Source: Halorussus sp. MSC15.2 (GTDB taxonomy: Archaea; Halobacteriota; Halobacteria; Halobacteriales; Haladaptataceae). From it: 64,000 bases of DNA. Shown here in pieces: positions 36,393-45,530 of the stretch. How positions within the stretch are numbered: position 1 is the first letter of the stretch; every line of letters starts with the position of its first letter. The stretch lies in assembly GCF_010747475.1 (NCBI RefSeq), contig NZ_VSLZ01000005.1, positions 1 to 64,000 of the forward strand, given 5' to 3'. The translations under genes were made by a program, and so were the position numbers. The notes under the pieces are model-generated. The model had not been told where the DNA came from and made no database searches. It saw only the letters and a list, made by a program, of their open reading frames with translations.

Positions 36393-37481
36393 TCACCCGC
36401 CGACAGTGACGGTCTCGTCGGTCGGGTCGAGTTCGACGTGTCCGCCGACGGGAATCGGCGCTATCGGCGCGGTGTGGCCGAACTCCGCGTCGAAGACGAC
36501 CGGCGCGTCCGGGTTGTACTCCGCCAGCACGTCCGCGATGGTCTCGCGCTGGTCCTCGCGGTAGTCGGCGCGGCCCTCCGGGCCGGGGTCCTCGAAGAGG
36601 CTACGGGCCTTGGCGCGACCGACCAGCACGCCCGCGAACCGCTCCAGCAGGCCGCGCTCGCCCATCCCGATGAGGAACTGTCGAACGTCCATCGCGGAGG
36701 GGAGTTCCTCGGAGGTCTCCAGCAGGAGGATTCGACCGTCGAGGTCCTCGGCCGGAGGGAGGTACCGGTCGGTGCGCAACTGCATGTCGAGCGTGCTGAC
36801 GCACCCGCCCCACGTCCGGCCCGAGACGGCGCGGTCGCCGCCCCGCCACGTCCGCCCCGGACTCGGTTCCGTCTCGCGGTGGCGGTCCAGATTGTCGGGG
36901 TCCGCCCAGTCGAGGTCCTCGTCGGTGAACTCGTCGGCGGGGCGAATCTCGCCGAACGCGTCGAGGTCCTCCGCGAAGAACGCCGTTTCGAGGTACTCGA
37001 CGGTGTAGTCGTGCATCGACCCCTGCATGGCGAGGTCGGTCATCACGGTGCCGCCGTAGAACGAGACGACGCCGAGGTTCCAGAGGTAGCACGCGAGGTT
37101 GGTGTTGTCGCTGATGCCGTAGAATCTGGTGGGGTTCTCCCGGAGGACTTCGGGGTCGAGGTGCTTCAGGATGCGAACCTGTTCGAAGCCCCCGATGACG
37201 GTCACGACGCCCGAAATCTCGGGGTCGGCAAAGGCGTCCATCACGTCCCGGGCGCGTTCCTCGGAATGGTCGTAGAGGTAGTCGGTGTCCTTCGTCGCGG
37301 TCGGGAACTCGACCGGTTCGAGGTCGAACACCTCCCGCAGGCGCTTCAGGCCGAGTTCGTAGACGTGCGGGTACTCGGTCGCTCGATTGGACCCGGGCGC
37401 GACGACCGCCACCCTGTCGCCGCGGTCCAGCGCGGGCGGGACGACGAAGTCGTTCATGGTTGGGAGTTGGGTGTCGGGCAT
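36393..37481 (-). CDS. S66-family peptidase (LD-carboxypeptidase/MccF-like)
   Basis: The 362-residue protein shows the S66 triad: Ser124 in 'YGISDNT', Glu in 'ILLLETSEE' near residue 245, and His in 'EFGHTAPI' near residue 336. Family members cleave murein tetrapeptides or detoxify microcin C-like peptide-nucleotides. Haloarchaea have no murein, so the second role, or hydrolysis of another amide, is more plausible. Met at 37481 or 37457 could be the start. Confidence 0.88.
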   Translation of the reverse strand: MPDTQLPTMNDFVVPPALDRGDRVAVVAPGSNRATEYPHVYELGLKRLREVFDLEPVEFPTATKDTDYLYDHSEERARDVMDAFADPEISGVVTVIGGFEQVRILKHLDPEVLRENPTRFYGISDNTNLACYLWNLGVVSFYGGTVMTDLAMQGSMHDYTVEYLETAFFAEDLDAFGEIRPADEFTDEDLDWADPDNLDRHRETEPSPGRTWRGGDRAVSGRTWGGCVSTLDMQLRTDRYLPPAEDLDGRILLLETSEELPSAMDVRQFLIGMGERGLLERFAGVLVGRAKARSLFEDPGPEGRADYREDQRETIADVLAEYNPDAPVVFDAEFGHTAPIAPIPVGGHVELDPTDETVTVGG

Positions 37482-37549
37482 GCTATGATTTTCGGAGGGG
37501 AGAGAGCGAACCCCACACGTTGATGTTGAGTCGCTGCCAGCACTCGCGC

Positions 37550-37786
37550 ATGGCCGACCCCGAACTGCTCGCCTCGCTCACGGTTTCATCGTTCGCATTT
37601 CGAGACGCGAAGCGTCTCGCCCGCCTCGACAGAATCGCCCTCCTCCTCGTCGCCCTCCTCGCGGTCGAACTGCTCGAACTGCTGAACGTGGACGCCCTGC
37701 TGGCCAGTGTCGCGGTGTTCGTCTTCGGCTTCGCGTACCTCTGGGGCAGGTCGGTCGTCGGACTGCTGTCCGGGGAGGGTATCTGA
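37550..37786 (+). CDS. 78-residue membrane protein of the LDR small-protein set
   Basis: After a 26-residue head the motif 'LDRIALLLVALLAVELLELL' enters a first span, and a second span follows ('LLASVAVFVFGFAYLWG'). It is adjacent to, and shares the motif with, the gene at 37790, and resembles that at 34894. The tail carries a short charged end. No known family name. Confidence 0.6.
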   Translation: MADPELLASLTVSSFAFRDAKRLARLDRIALLLVALLAVELLELLNVDALLASVAVFVFGFAYLWGRSVVGLLSGEGI

Positions 37787-37789
37787 CCG

Positions 37790-37996
37790 ATGACCGATTC
37801 GGACGAGCTCGCGGCCGAACTCGACGCGCTCGGCGACAGACTCGACCGCGTCACGGCCCTGCTGGTGGTGGTACTGGTGGTCCAACTCTTCCACGTTCTC
37901 GGCGACGTGATGGTCGACCTCACGCTGGTCGCGCTCGGCGTCGGGTTCGTCGGTCTCGTCGCCGTCTTCCTCGTCGCCCTCGGCGAAGGACTGTAG
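37790..37996 (+). CDS. 68-residue membrane protein of the LDR small-protein set
   Basis: It begins three bases after the previous small gene's stop and contains 'LDRVTALLVVVLVVQLFHVL' then a second span. With the neighbour it forms a two-gene unit of related proteins, most likely by duplication. It converges on the GH43-like gene. Confidence 0.62.
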   Translation: MTDSDELAAELDALGDRLDRVTALLVVVLVVQLFHVLGDVMVDLTLVALGVGFVGLVAVFLVALGEGL

Positions 37997-37998
37997 AG

Positions 37999-39089
37999 TC
38001 ACTCCTCGACCGGCGGGACTCTCCCCGTCGCGCTCGGCGTGCCGTCCTCGCCGACCACGGGCCACCCGTTCTCCCACCGAATCCGGTCGAGCATCAGCAG
38101 TCGTCTCGGGGTGTCGCCGACCCACGCGTTCCCGGCGACGTAGGCGTGGTAGAGCATCCACCACCCGCCGTTTCGGTCGCGGACCACCGCACAGTGACCC
38201 GGCGCGAGGAACCGCTCGCCGCCCTCCAGTATCGTCGTCCCGGTCGCGTCGGCGAGCGTGAGTCGCTCCCCGGCGCGGTTGCGGTACGGTCCCCGGAGAT
38301 TCTCGGACCGGCCGACGACGACGTAGTAGGTGCTCTTCGCGCCCGCACAGCAGGTGCCCCGGGAGCCGAAGAAGTAGAAGTAGCCGCCGCGCTCGACGAC
38401 GTAGGGCGCTTCGACGCCGCGGGCCGCTATCTGGAACTTCTCGCCCGCCACGGAGAGTCCGTCCCCGGCGAGTCGAATCCCGTAGATTCCGCGGTGGCTC
38501 CCCCAGAACAGGTACGGCGTCCCGTCGCGGACGAACAGCATCGGGTCGATGGAGTTGGGCACCCCGATTCGCTCGCTCCGGAAGAGACCGCCCCGCGGTT
38601 CGAAGGGTCCCGTGGGGTCGGGCGCGGTGGCGACCCCGATTCCGGGGTTGTCGGCCCCGAACTCGGAGTCGGAATAGTAGAGCGCGGTCCGGCCGTCGAG
38701 TCGCCCCACGCCGGGTGCCCAGAGGCCGCGGTACTGCGACCACGGTGGTTCCTCCTCGAAGGCCGGACCGACCGGCGTCCAGTCCACGAGGTTCGGCGAC
38801 CGCAGGATGGGGACGAGTTCACGCTCGGGACCCTCGTCCGGTTTCCACGGGTGGTACGTTCCGTAGGCGTAGTAGGTGCCATCGACGTGAAGCACGTCGG
38901 GGTCCGGGAAGACGTGCTCGTAGACCGGGTTGCGGTAGGTGTCCTGCGACTGCCCTCGGGAGTAGTTTCGGTCGCGGTGGTCGTCGTGGTCGCGGAGTCA
39001 TCTGTCTCGAAACGGGGGACGTCGCTGAAAGGAGCGACGCCGCCGAGACAGGCGACCCCCGCGCTGGCGAGGAGTTCGCGCCGGTTCAC
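37999..39089 (-). pseudogene. GH43-like glycoside hydrolase lipoprotein with apparent 1-base frameshift
   Basis: The main frame holds a five-bladed-propeller glycosidase pattern: 'TYYAYGTYHPW', 'SIDPMLFVRDGTPYLFWGS', 'VEAPYVVERGGYFYFFGS' and 'GPYRNRAG' around likely catalytic acids. A Tat-like signal ('VNRRELLASAGVACLGG') starting at GTG 39089 lies in another frame. Adding one base at the C run 38953-38955 joins 'TTPEG' to 'QSQDTYRNPVYEHVFPDPDV' (the usual GH43 first blade) and gives 364 codons including stop. I read an exported, possibly anchored, arabinan/xylan-type hydrolase interrupted by a one-base loss. Confidence 0.85.
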
Positions 39090-39246
39090 GCCGGGGGTAC
39101 ACCGACGTCGTGGAAAAGTGTTCTTGCGCAATGGTTCTGGTCGGTCGAATCGGTGGTGGATGCCGGAATTGGCGGAGTCGATGGCAGAATTGGGGACGGA
39201 ACAGGACGGCTAATAGTCGAAGTGAGAGACAGAATGGGAAAGGACG

Positions 39247-39433
39247 GCTAGCTACTGCTTGAGCCACGGAGTCACCGCAACCGCACCGCGACAGCCTCAC
39301 ACCTCCCCAACCTCCTCGCTCACTTCGTTCGCTCGTCCCTCGCACGCCTCGGCGGACCACGCGGGTCCGCCGGAAGACAACCCGCGTCTTCCGAGCAATC
39401 GCGCCACGGCGCGATGACGCCAGCACGCGCCGA
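39247..39433 (+). repeat. intergenic repeat copy A with three hairpins, in gap 39090-39558
   Basis: The 469-base gap between the GH43-like gene and metY holds no gene. From about 39247 it carries module 1 of a repeat ('gctagctactgc' ... 'cctcctcgctcacttcgttc' ... 'cctcgcac') and then module 2: three adjacent perfect hairpins at 39351-39371 (8-base stem, 5-base loop), 39372-39392 (7-base stem, 7-base loop) and 39398-39415 (8-base stem, 2-base loop). A near copy lies at 48789-48986, and degenerate reverse copies of module 1 at 47974 and 57100. Confidence 0.8.
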
Positions 39434-39558
39434 GCAGAAGGTACTCCGAGGTCAGCAAACGACGAACAGCGGGTGACAAATCACCGTCATCCCCTCCGTC
39501 TTGCAAGCCTTGCCGTAACTCTCGGTTATAACTCTCCGTAGAAATATGAGTGTAGTAC

Positions 39559-40875
39559 ATGACCTCCGAGGACGACCAGCCGCGCTTCGACACGCGAAGC
39601 CTCCACGCGGGGTACGGGGCCGACCCCGCGACCGGGGCGCGAGCGCCGCCCATCTACCAGACGACCTCCTACCAGTTCGGCGACGCCGACCACGCCGCGG
39701 ACCTCTACGCGCTCGACGCCGAGGGCGACGTCTACTCGCGCATCTCGAACCCGACGACTCGCGCGCTCGAAGACCGCGTCGCCTCGCTGGAGGGCGGCGC
39801 TGGGGCGGTCGCCACCGCGAGCGGGATGGCCGCCTTCGACTCGCTGGTCCTCGTCCTCGCCGGGCAGGGCGACAACGTGGTCTGCTCGACAGACACCTAC
39901 GGCGGGACCACCGCACACCTCAGACACACTGCCAGCAGGCGCGGGGTCGAACCCCGATTCGTGGACACGCTGGACTACGAGGCCTACGAGGAGGCCGTGG
40001 ACGAGGACACCGCGTTCGTCCACGTCGAGACCATCGGCAACCCCTCGCTGGTGACGCCGGACTTCGAGCGCGTCGCCGCCATCGCCCACGACGCCGGAGC
40101 GCCTCTCGTCGTGGACAACACCTTCGCCACGCCCGCGCTCTGTCGGCCCCTCGAACACGGCGCAGATGCGGTCTGGGAGTCCACCACGAAGTGGCTCCAC
40201 GGGAGCGGCACCACGGTCGGCGGCGTACTGGTGGACGGCGGAAGCTTCGACTGGCAGGCCCACGCCGACGACTACCCCGAACTCGCGGGGGAGAATCCGG
40301 CCTACCACGACACCGACTTCTCGGCGGACTTCCCCGACGCGCCGCTCGCGGCCGCGGTCCGGTTCCGCGCGCTCCGGAGTCTGGGCAACCAGCAGTCGCC
40401 GTTCGACGCGTGGCAGACCATGCAGGGCATCGAGTCGTTCCCGCTCCGGATAGAGCGCCACTGCGAGAACGCCGCGATTCTGGCGGAGTACCTCGCGGAC
40501 CGCGACGACGTGGCGTGGGTCGCCTACCCCGGACTGGAGGGCCACGAGACTCACGACAACGCCAGCGAGTATCTGGAGGGCGGCTACGGCGGCATGATAG
40601 CGTTCGGACTGGAGGAGGGGTTCGAGGCGGGCAAGCGGTTCTGCGAGAACGTCGAACTCGCCAGTTTCCTCGCCAACGTCGGCGACGCCAAGACCCTCGT
40701 CATCCACCCCGCCAGCACGACCCACGCCCAACTGTCGCGCGAGGAACAGCGCGACGCCGGGGTCTCGCCCGACCTGATTCGGCTCTCGGTCGGCATCGAG
40801 GACCCGGCCGACCTGCTGGCCGACGTGGAGCGCGCCATCGAGCAATCGACGAGCGACGCGACGGGCGGAACATGA
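39559..40875 (+). CDS. metY: O-acetylhomoserine sulfhydrylase
   Basis: The 438-residue protein is a Cys/Met-metabolism PLP enzyme: '[20 protein letters not shown]' at the N-terminus, 'VYSRISNPT', '[15 protein letters not shown]' and the PLP lysine 211 in '[12 protein letters not shown]'. Length and N-terminus fit O-acetylhomoserine aminocarboxypropyltransferase, which makes homocysteine from O-acetylhomoserine and sulfide. It overlaps metX by four bases (ATGA), so the two steps are coupled. Confidence 0.95.
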   Translation: MTSEDDQPRFDTRSLHAGYGADPATGARAPPIYQTTSYQFGDADHAADLYALDAEGDVYSRISNPTTRALEDRVASLEGGAGAVATASGMAAFDSLVLVLAGQGDNVVCSTDTYGGTTAHLRHTASRRGVEPRFVDTLDYEAYEEAVDEDTAFVHVETIGNPSLVTPDFERVAAIAHDAGAPLVVDNTFATPALCRPLEHGADAVWESTTKWLHGSGTTVGGVLVDGGSFDWQAHADDYPELAGENPAYHDTDFSADFPDAPLAAAVRFRALRSLGNQQSPFDAWQTMQGIESFPLRIERHCENAAILAEYLADRDDVAWVAYPGLEGHETHDNASEYLEGGYGGMIAFGLEEGFEAGKRFCENVELASFLANVGDAKTLVIHPASTTHAQLSREEQRDAGVSPDLIRLSVGIEDPADLLADVERAIEQSTSDATGGT

Positions 40876-42119
40876 ACCGCGTCCGCGACACCGCCGACCT
40901 CGGGGCATTCGAGTTCGAGTGCGGCCGGTCGGTCCCGCTGGAGGTCGCCTACGAGACCTACGGCGAGTACGACGGGAACAACGCGGTGCTGGTCTGTCAC
41001 GCCCTGACCGGGAGTCAGCACGTCACGGGACCGGCCCGCGACGACGCGACCGACGGGCAGGCCGCGGCGTGGTGGAGCGACGTGGTCGGCCCGGGCAAGG
41101 CCATCGACACCCGCGAGTACTACGTCGTCTGCGCGAACGTGCCGGGGTCGTGCTACGGGACGACCGGTCCCGCCAGCATCGACCCCGAGACCGGCGACCC
41201 GTACGGCACCGACTTCCCGGCCGTGACGGTCGGCGACTGGACCGAGGCGCAGGCCCGCCTGCTCGACCACCTCGGGGTCGGCCCGCTCCATGCCGTCGTG
41301 GGCGGGAGCGTCGGCGGGATGAACGTCTTGGAGTGGGCCAAGCGCTACCCCGAGCGCGTGGACCGCGTGATTCCGGTCGCCACCGCGGCGCGACTCGACC
41401 CCCAGATGCTCGCCATCGACGCCATCGCGCGCCGGGCCATCACGACCGACCCCAACTGGAACGGCGGCGACTACTACGGGACCTCCGAGGACGAAGCGAC
41501 CGGGGACTCCTCGGACGAGTCCGCGGCCGATGGACGGGGCGAACCCGACGACGGTCTCGCAGTCGCCCGTCAGTTGGGACACGTCAGCTACCTCTCGAAG
41601 GAGTCGATGGACCGGAAGTTCGGCAGGCGGTCTGCGGGCCGTGCCGCGATGGCCGACGCCTTCGCGCCGGACGACCCCGCGGGCGACTTCTTCCCCTACC
41701 GCGAAGTCGAGTCGTACCTCGACTATCAGGCCGAGAAGTTCGTGGAACGGTTCGACGCCAACAGTTACCTCTACCTGACACGGGCGATGGACGACTACGA
41801 CCTCTCGTCGGGCTACGACTCGGACGCCGACGCGCTCGCCGGGTTCTCCGGCGAGGCGCTGGTTATCAGTTTCACCGGCGACTGGCACTTCACCGTCGAA
41901 CAGGCCGAGCGCCTCTCGGCGGCGTTCGAGACGGCGGGCGTGGACGTCGCCAACCACGTCGTCGAGAGCGACCACGGCCACGACGCCTTCCTCGTGGAAC
42001 CCGAGGAGGTCGGCCCGCCGATTCGGGACTTCCTCGCGGCGGGCGTCGAGGGCCGGGCGGTCAGCGACGCCGACGAGCGCGAGTTCGCGCCGGTGCACGC
42101 GAGTCTGTTCGGCGACTGA
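40872..42119 (+). CDS. metX: homoserine O-acetyltransferase
   Basis: The 415-residue alpha/beta hydrolase has '[17 protein letters not shown]', the nucleophile Ser146 in '[13 protein letters not shown]', and catalytic Asp and His in the last quarter ('DWHFTVEQ', 'DHGHDAFLV'). It acetylates homoserine for the metY step. An acidic loop of about 24 residues (204-227) interrupts a region that is short in other MetX proteins. Confidence 0.95.
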   Translation: MNRVRDTADLGAFEFECGRSVPLEVAYETYGEYDGNNAVLVCHALTGSQHVTGPARDDATDGQAAAWWSDVVGPGKAIDTREYYVVCANVPGSCYGTTGPASIDPETGDPYGTDFPAVTVGDWTEAQARLLDHLGVGPLHAVVGGSVGGMNVLEWAKRYPERVDRVIPVATAARLDPQMLAIDAIARRAITTDPNWNGGDYYGTSEDEATGDSSDESAADGRGEPDDGLAVARQLGHVSYLSKESMDRKFGRRSAGRAAMADAFAPDDPAGDFFPYREVESYLDYQAEKFVERFDANSYLYLTRAMDDYDLSSGYDSDADALAGFSGEALVISFTGDWHFTVEQAERLSAAFETAGVDVANHVVESDHGHDAFLVEPEEVGPPIRDFLAAGVEGRAVSDADEREFAPVHASLFGD

Positions 42120-42121
42120 TT

Positions 42122-42596
42122 CTACGGCCGCGACACGTTCGCGTGGCGTCGCGCCTCCTCGCGCGAGTGGTACTTCGGGACGTATCCGGAGACCCCGCTC
42201 TCGTCGACGACGAACACGAAATCGAGCCACGGCAGGTCGTGGAGCGGGCTATCCGACGACGCCGCGACTCGGTCGGTTCCGAGCGTCAGCGAGTCGCCGG
42301 ACGCTCGAACCGTGGTCTCGTAGCGCGCCAGTTCGTCCATCCACGGGGCCGAGACACGGTAGGTACCCAGTTTCGAACCGTCGGCCGCGTCGATTTCGAC
42401 GGTCCGGTCGAACACCGGTTCGCCGTCCTTCTGAACCGTCACGTCTACCGAGAACGGTCTTTCGACGCGGTTGCCCACGTCCACCACGTTGAGACGGAAC
42501 CGTTCTCTGTCGGTCAAGTCTTCGACGTCCGTCGAACACCCCGCGAACGGGACGAGCGCGCACCCGCGAGGAGTTTGCGCGCGAGATGGGCGTCAC
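42122..42596 (-). pseudogene. Tat lipoprotein of unknown function with two apparent 1-base frameshifts
   Basis: The exterior domain (from about 42520 down to 42122) is a beta-rich ~130-residue protein ('LNVVDVGNRVERPFSVDV', 'GSKLGTYRVSAPW', ending 'HANVSRP'). Its natural signal is spread over three frames. Adding a G near 42578 and a C at 42563-42565 rebuilds 'MTPISRRKLLAGCALVPFAG' then Cys-Ser-Thr-Asp, a textbook Tat lipoprotein signal starting at GTG 42596, and gives 159 codons including stop. Without repair only a TTG start inside the mature domain would be available. Function unknown. Confidence 0.7.
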
Positions 42597-42687
42597 AGCG
42601 GGATACGTTCGACCGGGACGCAATAAGTCGTTCGTCTGAAACGAATCCGGATATTCATTGCCTCCGCCGTCGTGACGGCAGTCGGGA

Positions 42688-44040
42688 ATGGGGAACCGAC
42701 TGCTCGCGGGGCTTCTCGTCCTCGCACTGGTGAGCGCGGGGTCCGTCGGCGGAGTGACGAGTCCGGGAGTACAGCACGCGCAACCGAGCGACGCGACCGG
42801 CGGAGCGAGCGCGGAAGCGAGCGTCGCATCGCAGGCACCGGCGAGCGACGTGTCGGCGTCTTCCGGTGCGGTCCGTACGGACGCGGCGGCAGACCGGCGG
42901 CAAGCGACCTGTAACTACCGGCAGTTGTACGACAGGGTGTCGAACGGAACCGTCGCCATCAACGCCTCGAACGAGACGGGCGTCCTCGGCGGCGGGTCGG
43001 GATGGGTCTACCGAATCGAGGACTCGACGGCGTACGTCGTCACGAACTGGCACGTCGCGTTCAACGCGACCGAGTACGACGTGCAGTTCGCCGGCGGTCG
43101 GTGGCGCGAGGCCGAACTCGTCGGGGCGGACTTAGCGACCGACCTCGCGGTGCTCAGAGTCGAGAACGCGCCCGAATCGGCCACCGCGCTCGAACTCGCG
43201 CGACAACCGGCCGAGCGCGGGCAACCCGTCGCGGTGTTCGGGAACCCGCTCGGTCTCGAAGAGTCGATAAGTACCGGCGTCGTCAGCGGCACCGAGCGGG
43301 CCGTCACGGTCCAGTACCCGCACAACCTCACCAGCGTCATCCCGAACACGATACAGATAGACGCCGCCGTGAATCCGGGGAACAGCGGCGGACCGCTGGT
43401 CAACTGCGAGGGGCGGGTCGTCGGCGTGAACTACGCCGGTGCGGGTCCCCTCGACGCGGGCATCAACTTCGCCATCGACGCCACGGTCGTCCGCGAGGTC
43501 GTTCCGGCGCTCGTCGAGAACGGGACCTACCGACACTCGTTCCTCGGGATTCGACCCGTGACCGTCGGGCCGACGTTGGCCGAGGTGAACAACCTCAGCG
43601 TCGTTCGGGGCGTCATGGTGGCCGACGTCGTGCTGGGCAGTCCGGCCGCCGAGGAGTTGCAACCGGCACCGGCCATCGACAAGCGGACCGGTCTGCCGTA
43701 CGACGGCGACGTCATCCTCGCGGCCGACGGGCAGGCCATCGAGGACAAGGAGGACCTGCTGACGTTCCTGCTGCTCGAAACGCGACCGGGCGAGACGGTG
43801 AACCTGACAGTGCTCCGGGACGGCGTGAATCGGACGGTTCAGGTGACGCTCGGCGAGCGGCCGTCGATTCCGGCGCAACCGCGGACGACCACGCCGGGCA
43901 CGACCGCGACTACGACGGAGACGACTACGACCACCGAGACCACGACTGAAACGCCTACGACGGAGACGACCGTCGTCCAACCCGCGTCGGCGGCGGACGC
44001 CGCGCGGACGAACGCCACGAGACAGGGGACCACCGAGTGA
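42688..44040 (+). CDS. HtrA/DegP-like secreted trypsin-type protease with PDZ domain
   Basis: The 450-residue protein has a Sec signal (residues ~1-25), an Ala/Ser-rich linker, and a trypsin-like domain with the triad His in 'VTNWHVAFN', Asp in 'LATDLAVLRV' and Ser in 'NPGNSGGPLVN', then a PDZ domain (about 285-395, 'VVLGSPAAEEL', 'DGDVILAADGQAI'). A Thr/Glu-rich tail of about 50 residues resembles a glycosylated stalk, but no CTERM sorting motif is seen. It likely performs protein quality control outside the membrane. Confidence 0.93.
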   Translation: MGNRLLAGLLVLALVSAGSVGGVTSPGVQHAQPSDATGGASAEASVASQAPASDVSASSGAVRTDAAADRRQATCNYRQLYDRVSNGTVAINASNETGVLGGGSGWVYRIEDSTAYVVTNWHVAFNATEYDVQFAGGRWREAELVGADLATDLAVLRVENAPESATALELARQPAERGQPVAVFGNPLGLEESISTGVVSGTERAVTVQYPHNLTSVIPNTIQIDAAVNPGNSGGPLVNCEGRVVGVNYAGAGPLDAGINFAIDATVVREVVPALVENGTYRHSFLGIRPVTVGPTLAEVNNLSVVRGVMVADVVLGSPAAEELQPAPAIDKRTGLPYDGDVILAADGQAIEDKEDLLTFLLLETRPGETVNLTVLRDGVNRTVQVTLGERPSIPAQPRTTTPGTTATTTETTTTTETTTETPTTETTVVQPASAADAARTNATRQGTTE

Positions 44041-44061
44041 GAACCGAGACCGCCGACGGAC

Positions 44062-44343
44062 TCAGAAGTCCAGCACGTCTTCGCCGCGTTCGAGTTTCTC
44101 GTCGGCGGTTAGCCCCTCAGTGTCGAACGACCCCTGCGAGACCCACCCGTCGAGTTCGTAGAGCAGGACGTGGGCGGTCCCGCTCGTCTCGATAACCCAC
44201 GCATTGACCATGTTTCGCCGCGGGCCGTTTCCGGTCCGCAGGGTCTCGACCCAATCGACCGCGTCGCTGTCGCCGAGTTCCTCGACTTCGGACCGCTTCA
44301 TCGAACGGTCGGGAAGCGACTCCAAGACGGCAGGTTCGGACAT
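44062..44343 (-). CDS. small conserved haloarchaeal protein
   Basis: This 93-residue acidic protein ('MSEPAVLESLPDRSMKRSEV') has a strand-rich second half ('AWVIETSGTAHVLLYELDGW'). I know of similar haloarchaeal proteins without function. It is convergent with the protease gene. ATG 44343 is preferred over longer openings that run into the next gene's coding bases. Confidence 0.65.
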   Translation of the reverse strand: MSEPAVLESLPDRSMKRSEVEELGDSDAVDWVETLRTGNGPRRNMVNAWVIETSGTAHVLLYELDGWVSQGSFDTEGLTADEKLERGEDVLDF

Positions 44344-44423
44344 GGCCGTCGATTGACGCGGCGGCCCAAAAAGGTCCGCCATTCCGAACAGTTCCGAGCG
44401 GAGTCGAGACTGAAGGGAGTCGT

Positions 44424-45461
44424 TCAGAGCGTCTCGGCGATTCGCTCGCCCGTTTCGAGACCGCTGCGGAGCGCGGCGTGAACTCGGCCCTCGCCGACCA
44501 CCCAGTCGCCCGCGAAGAAGAGGTCGGCCTCGGCCCCGCGGTCGAGGACTGCGCGGTCGGCCCCCGAGTCCGGGAGCGCGTCGCGCCACCGCACCACGTC
44601 GGCCCAGTCGAACTGGTAGCGGTCGGGGTCGTCCAGCAGTTCGGCGACCCGGTCGGCGGCCGCCATCGCGATTTCGTCGTCAGCGTCGTCGTAGCGGTTC
44701 CGCGACCACTCGGGGGAGGGCTGGACGATTAGCAGGCTCTCGCCTCCGGGGACGTGGCCGGGCTTGCACTCCTCGCGGGAAACCCAGCCGAGTTCGTGGT
44801 CCTTGTCGGCGTTCACGAGAGCGTAGTAGGGTAGGTCAGCGCGGGAGGGGTAGTGGAGCGCGACCGAGAGCAGGGTCCGGTAGGGAACGTTGGCCGCGGT
44901 CTCCACGAGGTCCCCGCACAGCGACTCGTCCCAGTCGGCCCGGTCGAGCAGGTAGGCGGTCGTCGGCGCGGGCGGGGTCAGGACGAGCGCGTCCGCCGCG
45001 AGTTCGTCGCCGGCGTCGGTCTCGACGTGCCACCGGTCGCCGGTAGCCGCGCTCTCACGCGTGAGCGTCCTGACCTCGGTCCCGGTTCTGACAGTCGCTC
45101 CGCCGGCCCCGCGGAGTCGGTCGCCCAGCGTCGCCAGTCCCTCGCGGTAGGTCCACTTCGGGGCGTCGTCGCCTCGGCCCTCGGATACCTCTCCGTCGGC
45201 GTCGAAGGTCCAGACCGGTCCCTCGGTTTCGACGAGTCCGTCGGCGAGTTCCTCGGTGAGGAGTCGAGAGACGCGCTCGTCGTCGTCCTTGCAGTAGTTC
45301 GCCCCCACGTCGTAGACGCAGTCGTCGCGGCGGCGGGTCGCCGCCCGGCCGCCGACCGACTCGCGGCGCTCGAAGACGGTGACCTCGGCGTCGGTCTCGC
45401 GGAGCGCGTAGGCGACCCCGAGTCCGGCCGCGCCCGCGCCCACGACGGCGATTCGGGTCAT
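44424..45461 (-). CDS. FAD-dependent amine oxidase/renalase-like oxidoreductase
   Basis: The 345-residue protein has a strong FAD motif ('VVGAGAAGLGVAYALRETDAEVTVFE'-like beginning, then 'RRESVGGRAATRR') and a C-terminal FAD-contact 'LFFAGDWVVGEGRVHAALRS'. The 'GGRAATRR' segment is typical of renalase-like NAD(P)/FAD oxidoreductases. It probably oxidises an amine or reduced nicotinamide isomer; the substrate is unknown. The start is ATG 45461. Confidence 0.9.
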   Translation of the reverse strand: MTRIAVVGAGAAGLGVAYALRETDAEVTVFERRESVGGRAATRRRDDCVYDVGANYCKDDDERVSRLLTEELADGLVETEGPVWTFDADGEVSEGRGDDAPKWTYREGLATLGDRLRGAGGATVRTGTEVRTLTRESAATGDRWHVETDAGDELAADALVLTPPAPTTAYLLDRADWDESLCGDLVETAANVPYRTLLSVALHYPSRADLPYYALVNADKDHELGWVSREECKPGHVPGGESLLIVQPSPEWSRNRYDDADDEIAMAAADRVAELLDDPDRYQFDWADVVRWRDALPDSGADRAVLDRGAEADLFFAGDWVVGEGRVHAALRSGLETGERIAETL

Positions 45462-45530
45462 GGTGAAGTCGTCGGAGTCCGGCGGGAAAAGGGTGTCTGC
45501 CTCGAGTCGGCGGTGTGTCCGGATAGCGAC

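Noticed and set aside
38998-39426. Reverse open frame through repeat copy A ('RTRVVRRGVRGTSERSE' type)
   Set aside because: This Arg/Glu-rich string arises from the repeat's hairpins and appears as a spurious protein in haloarchaeal genomes; there is no start signal or family.
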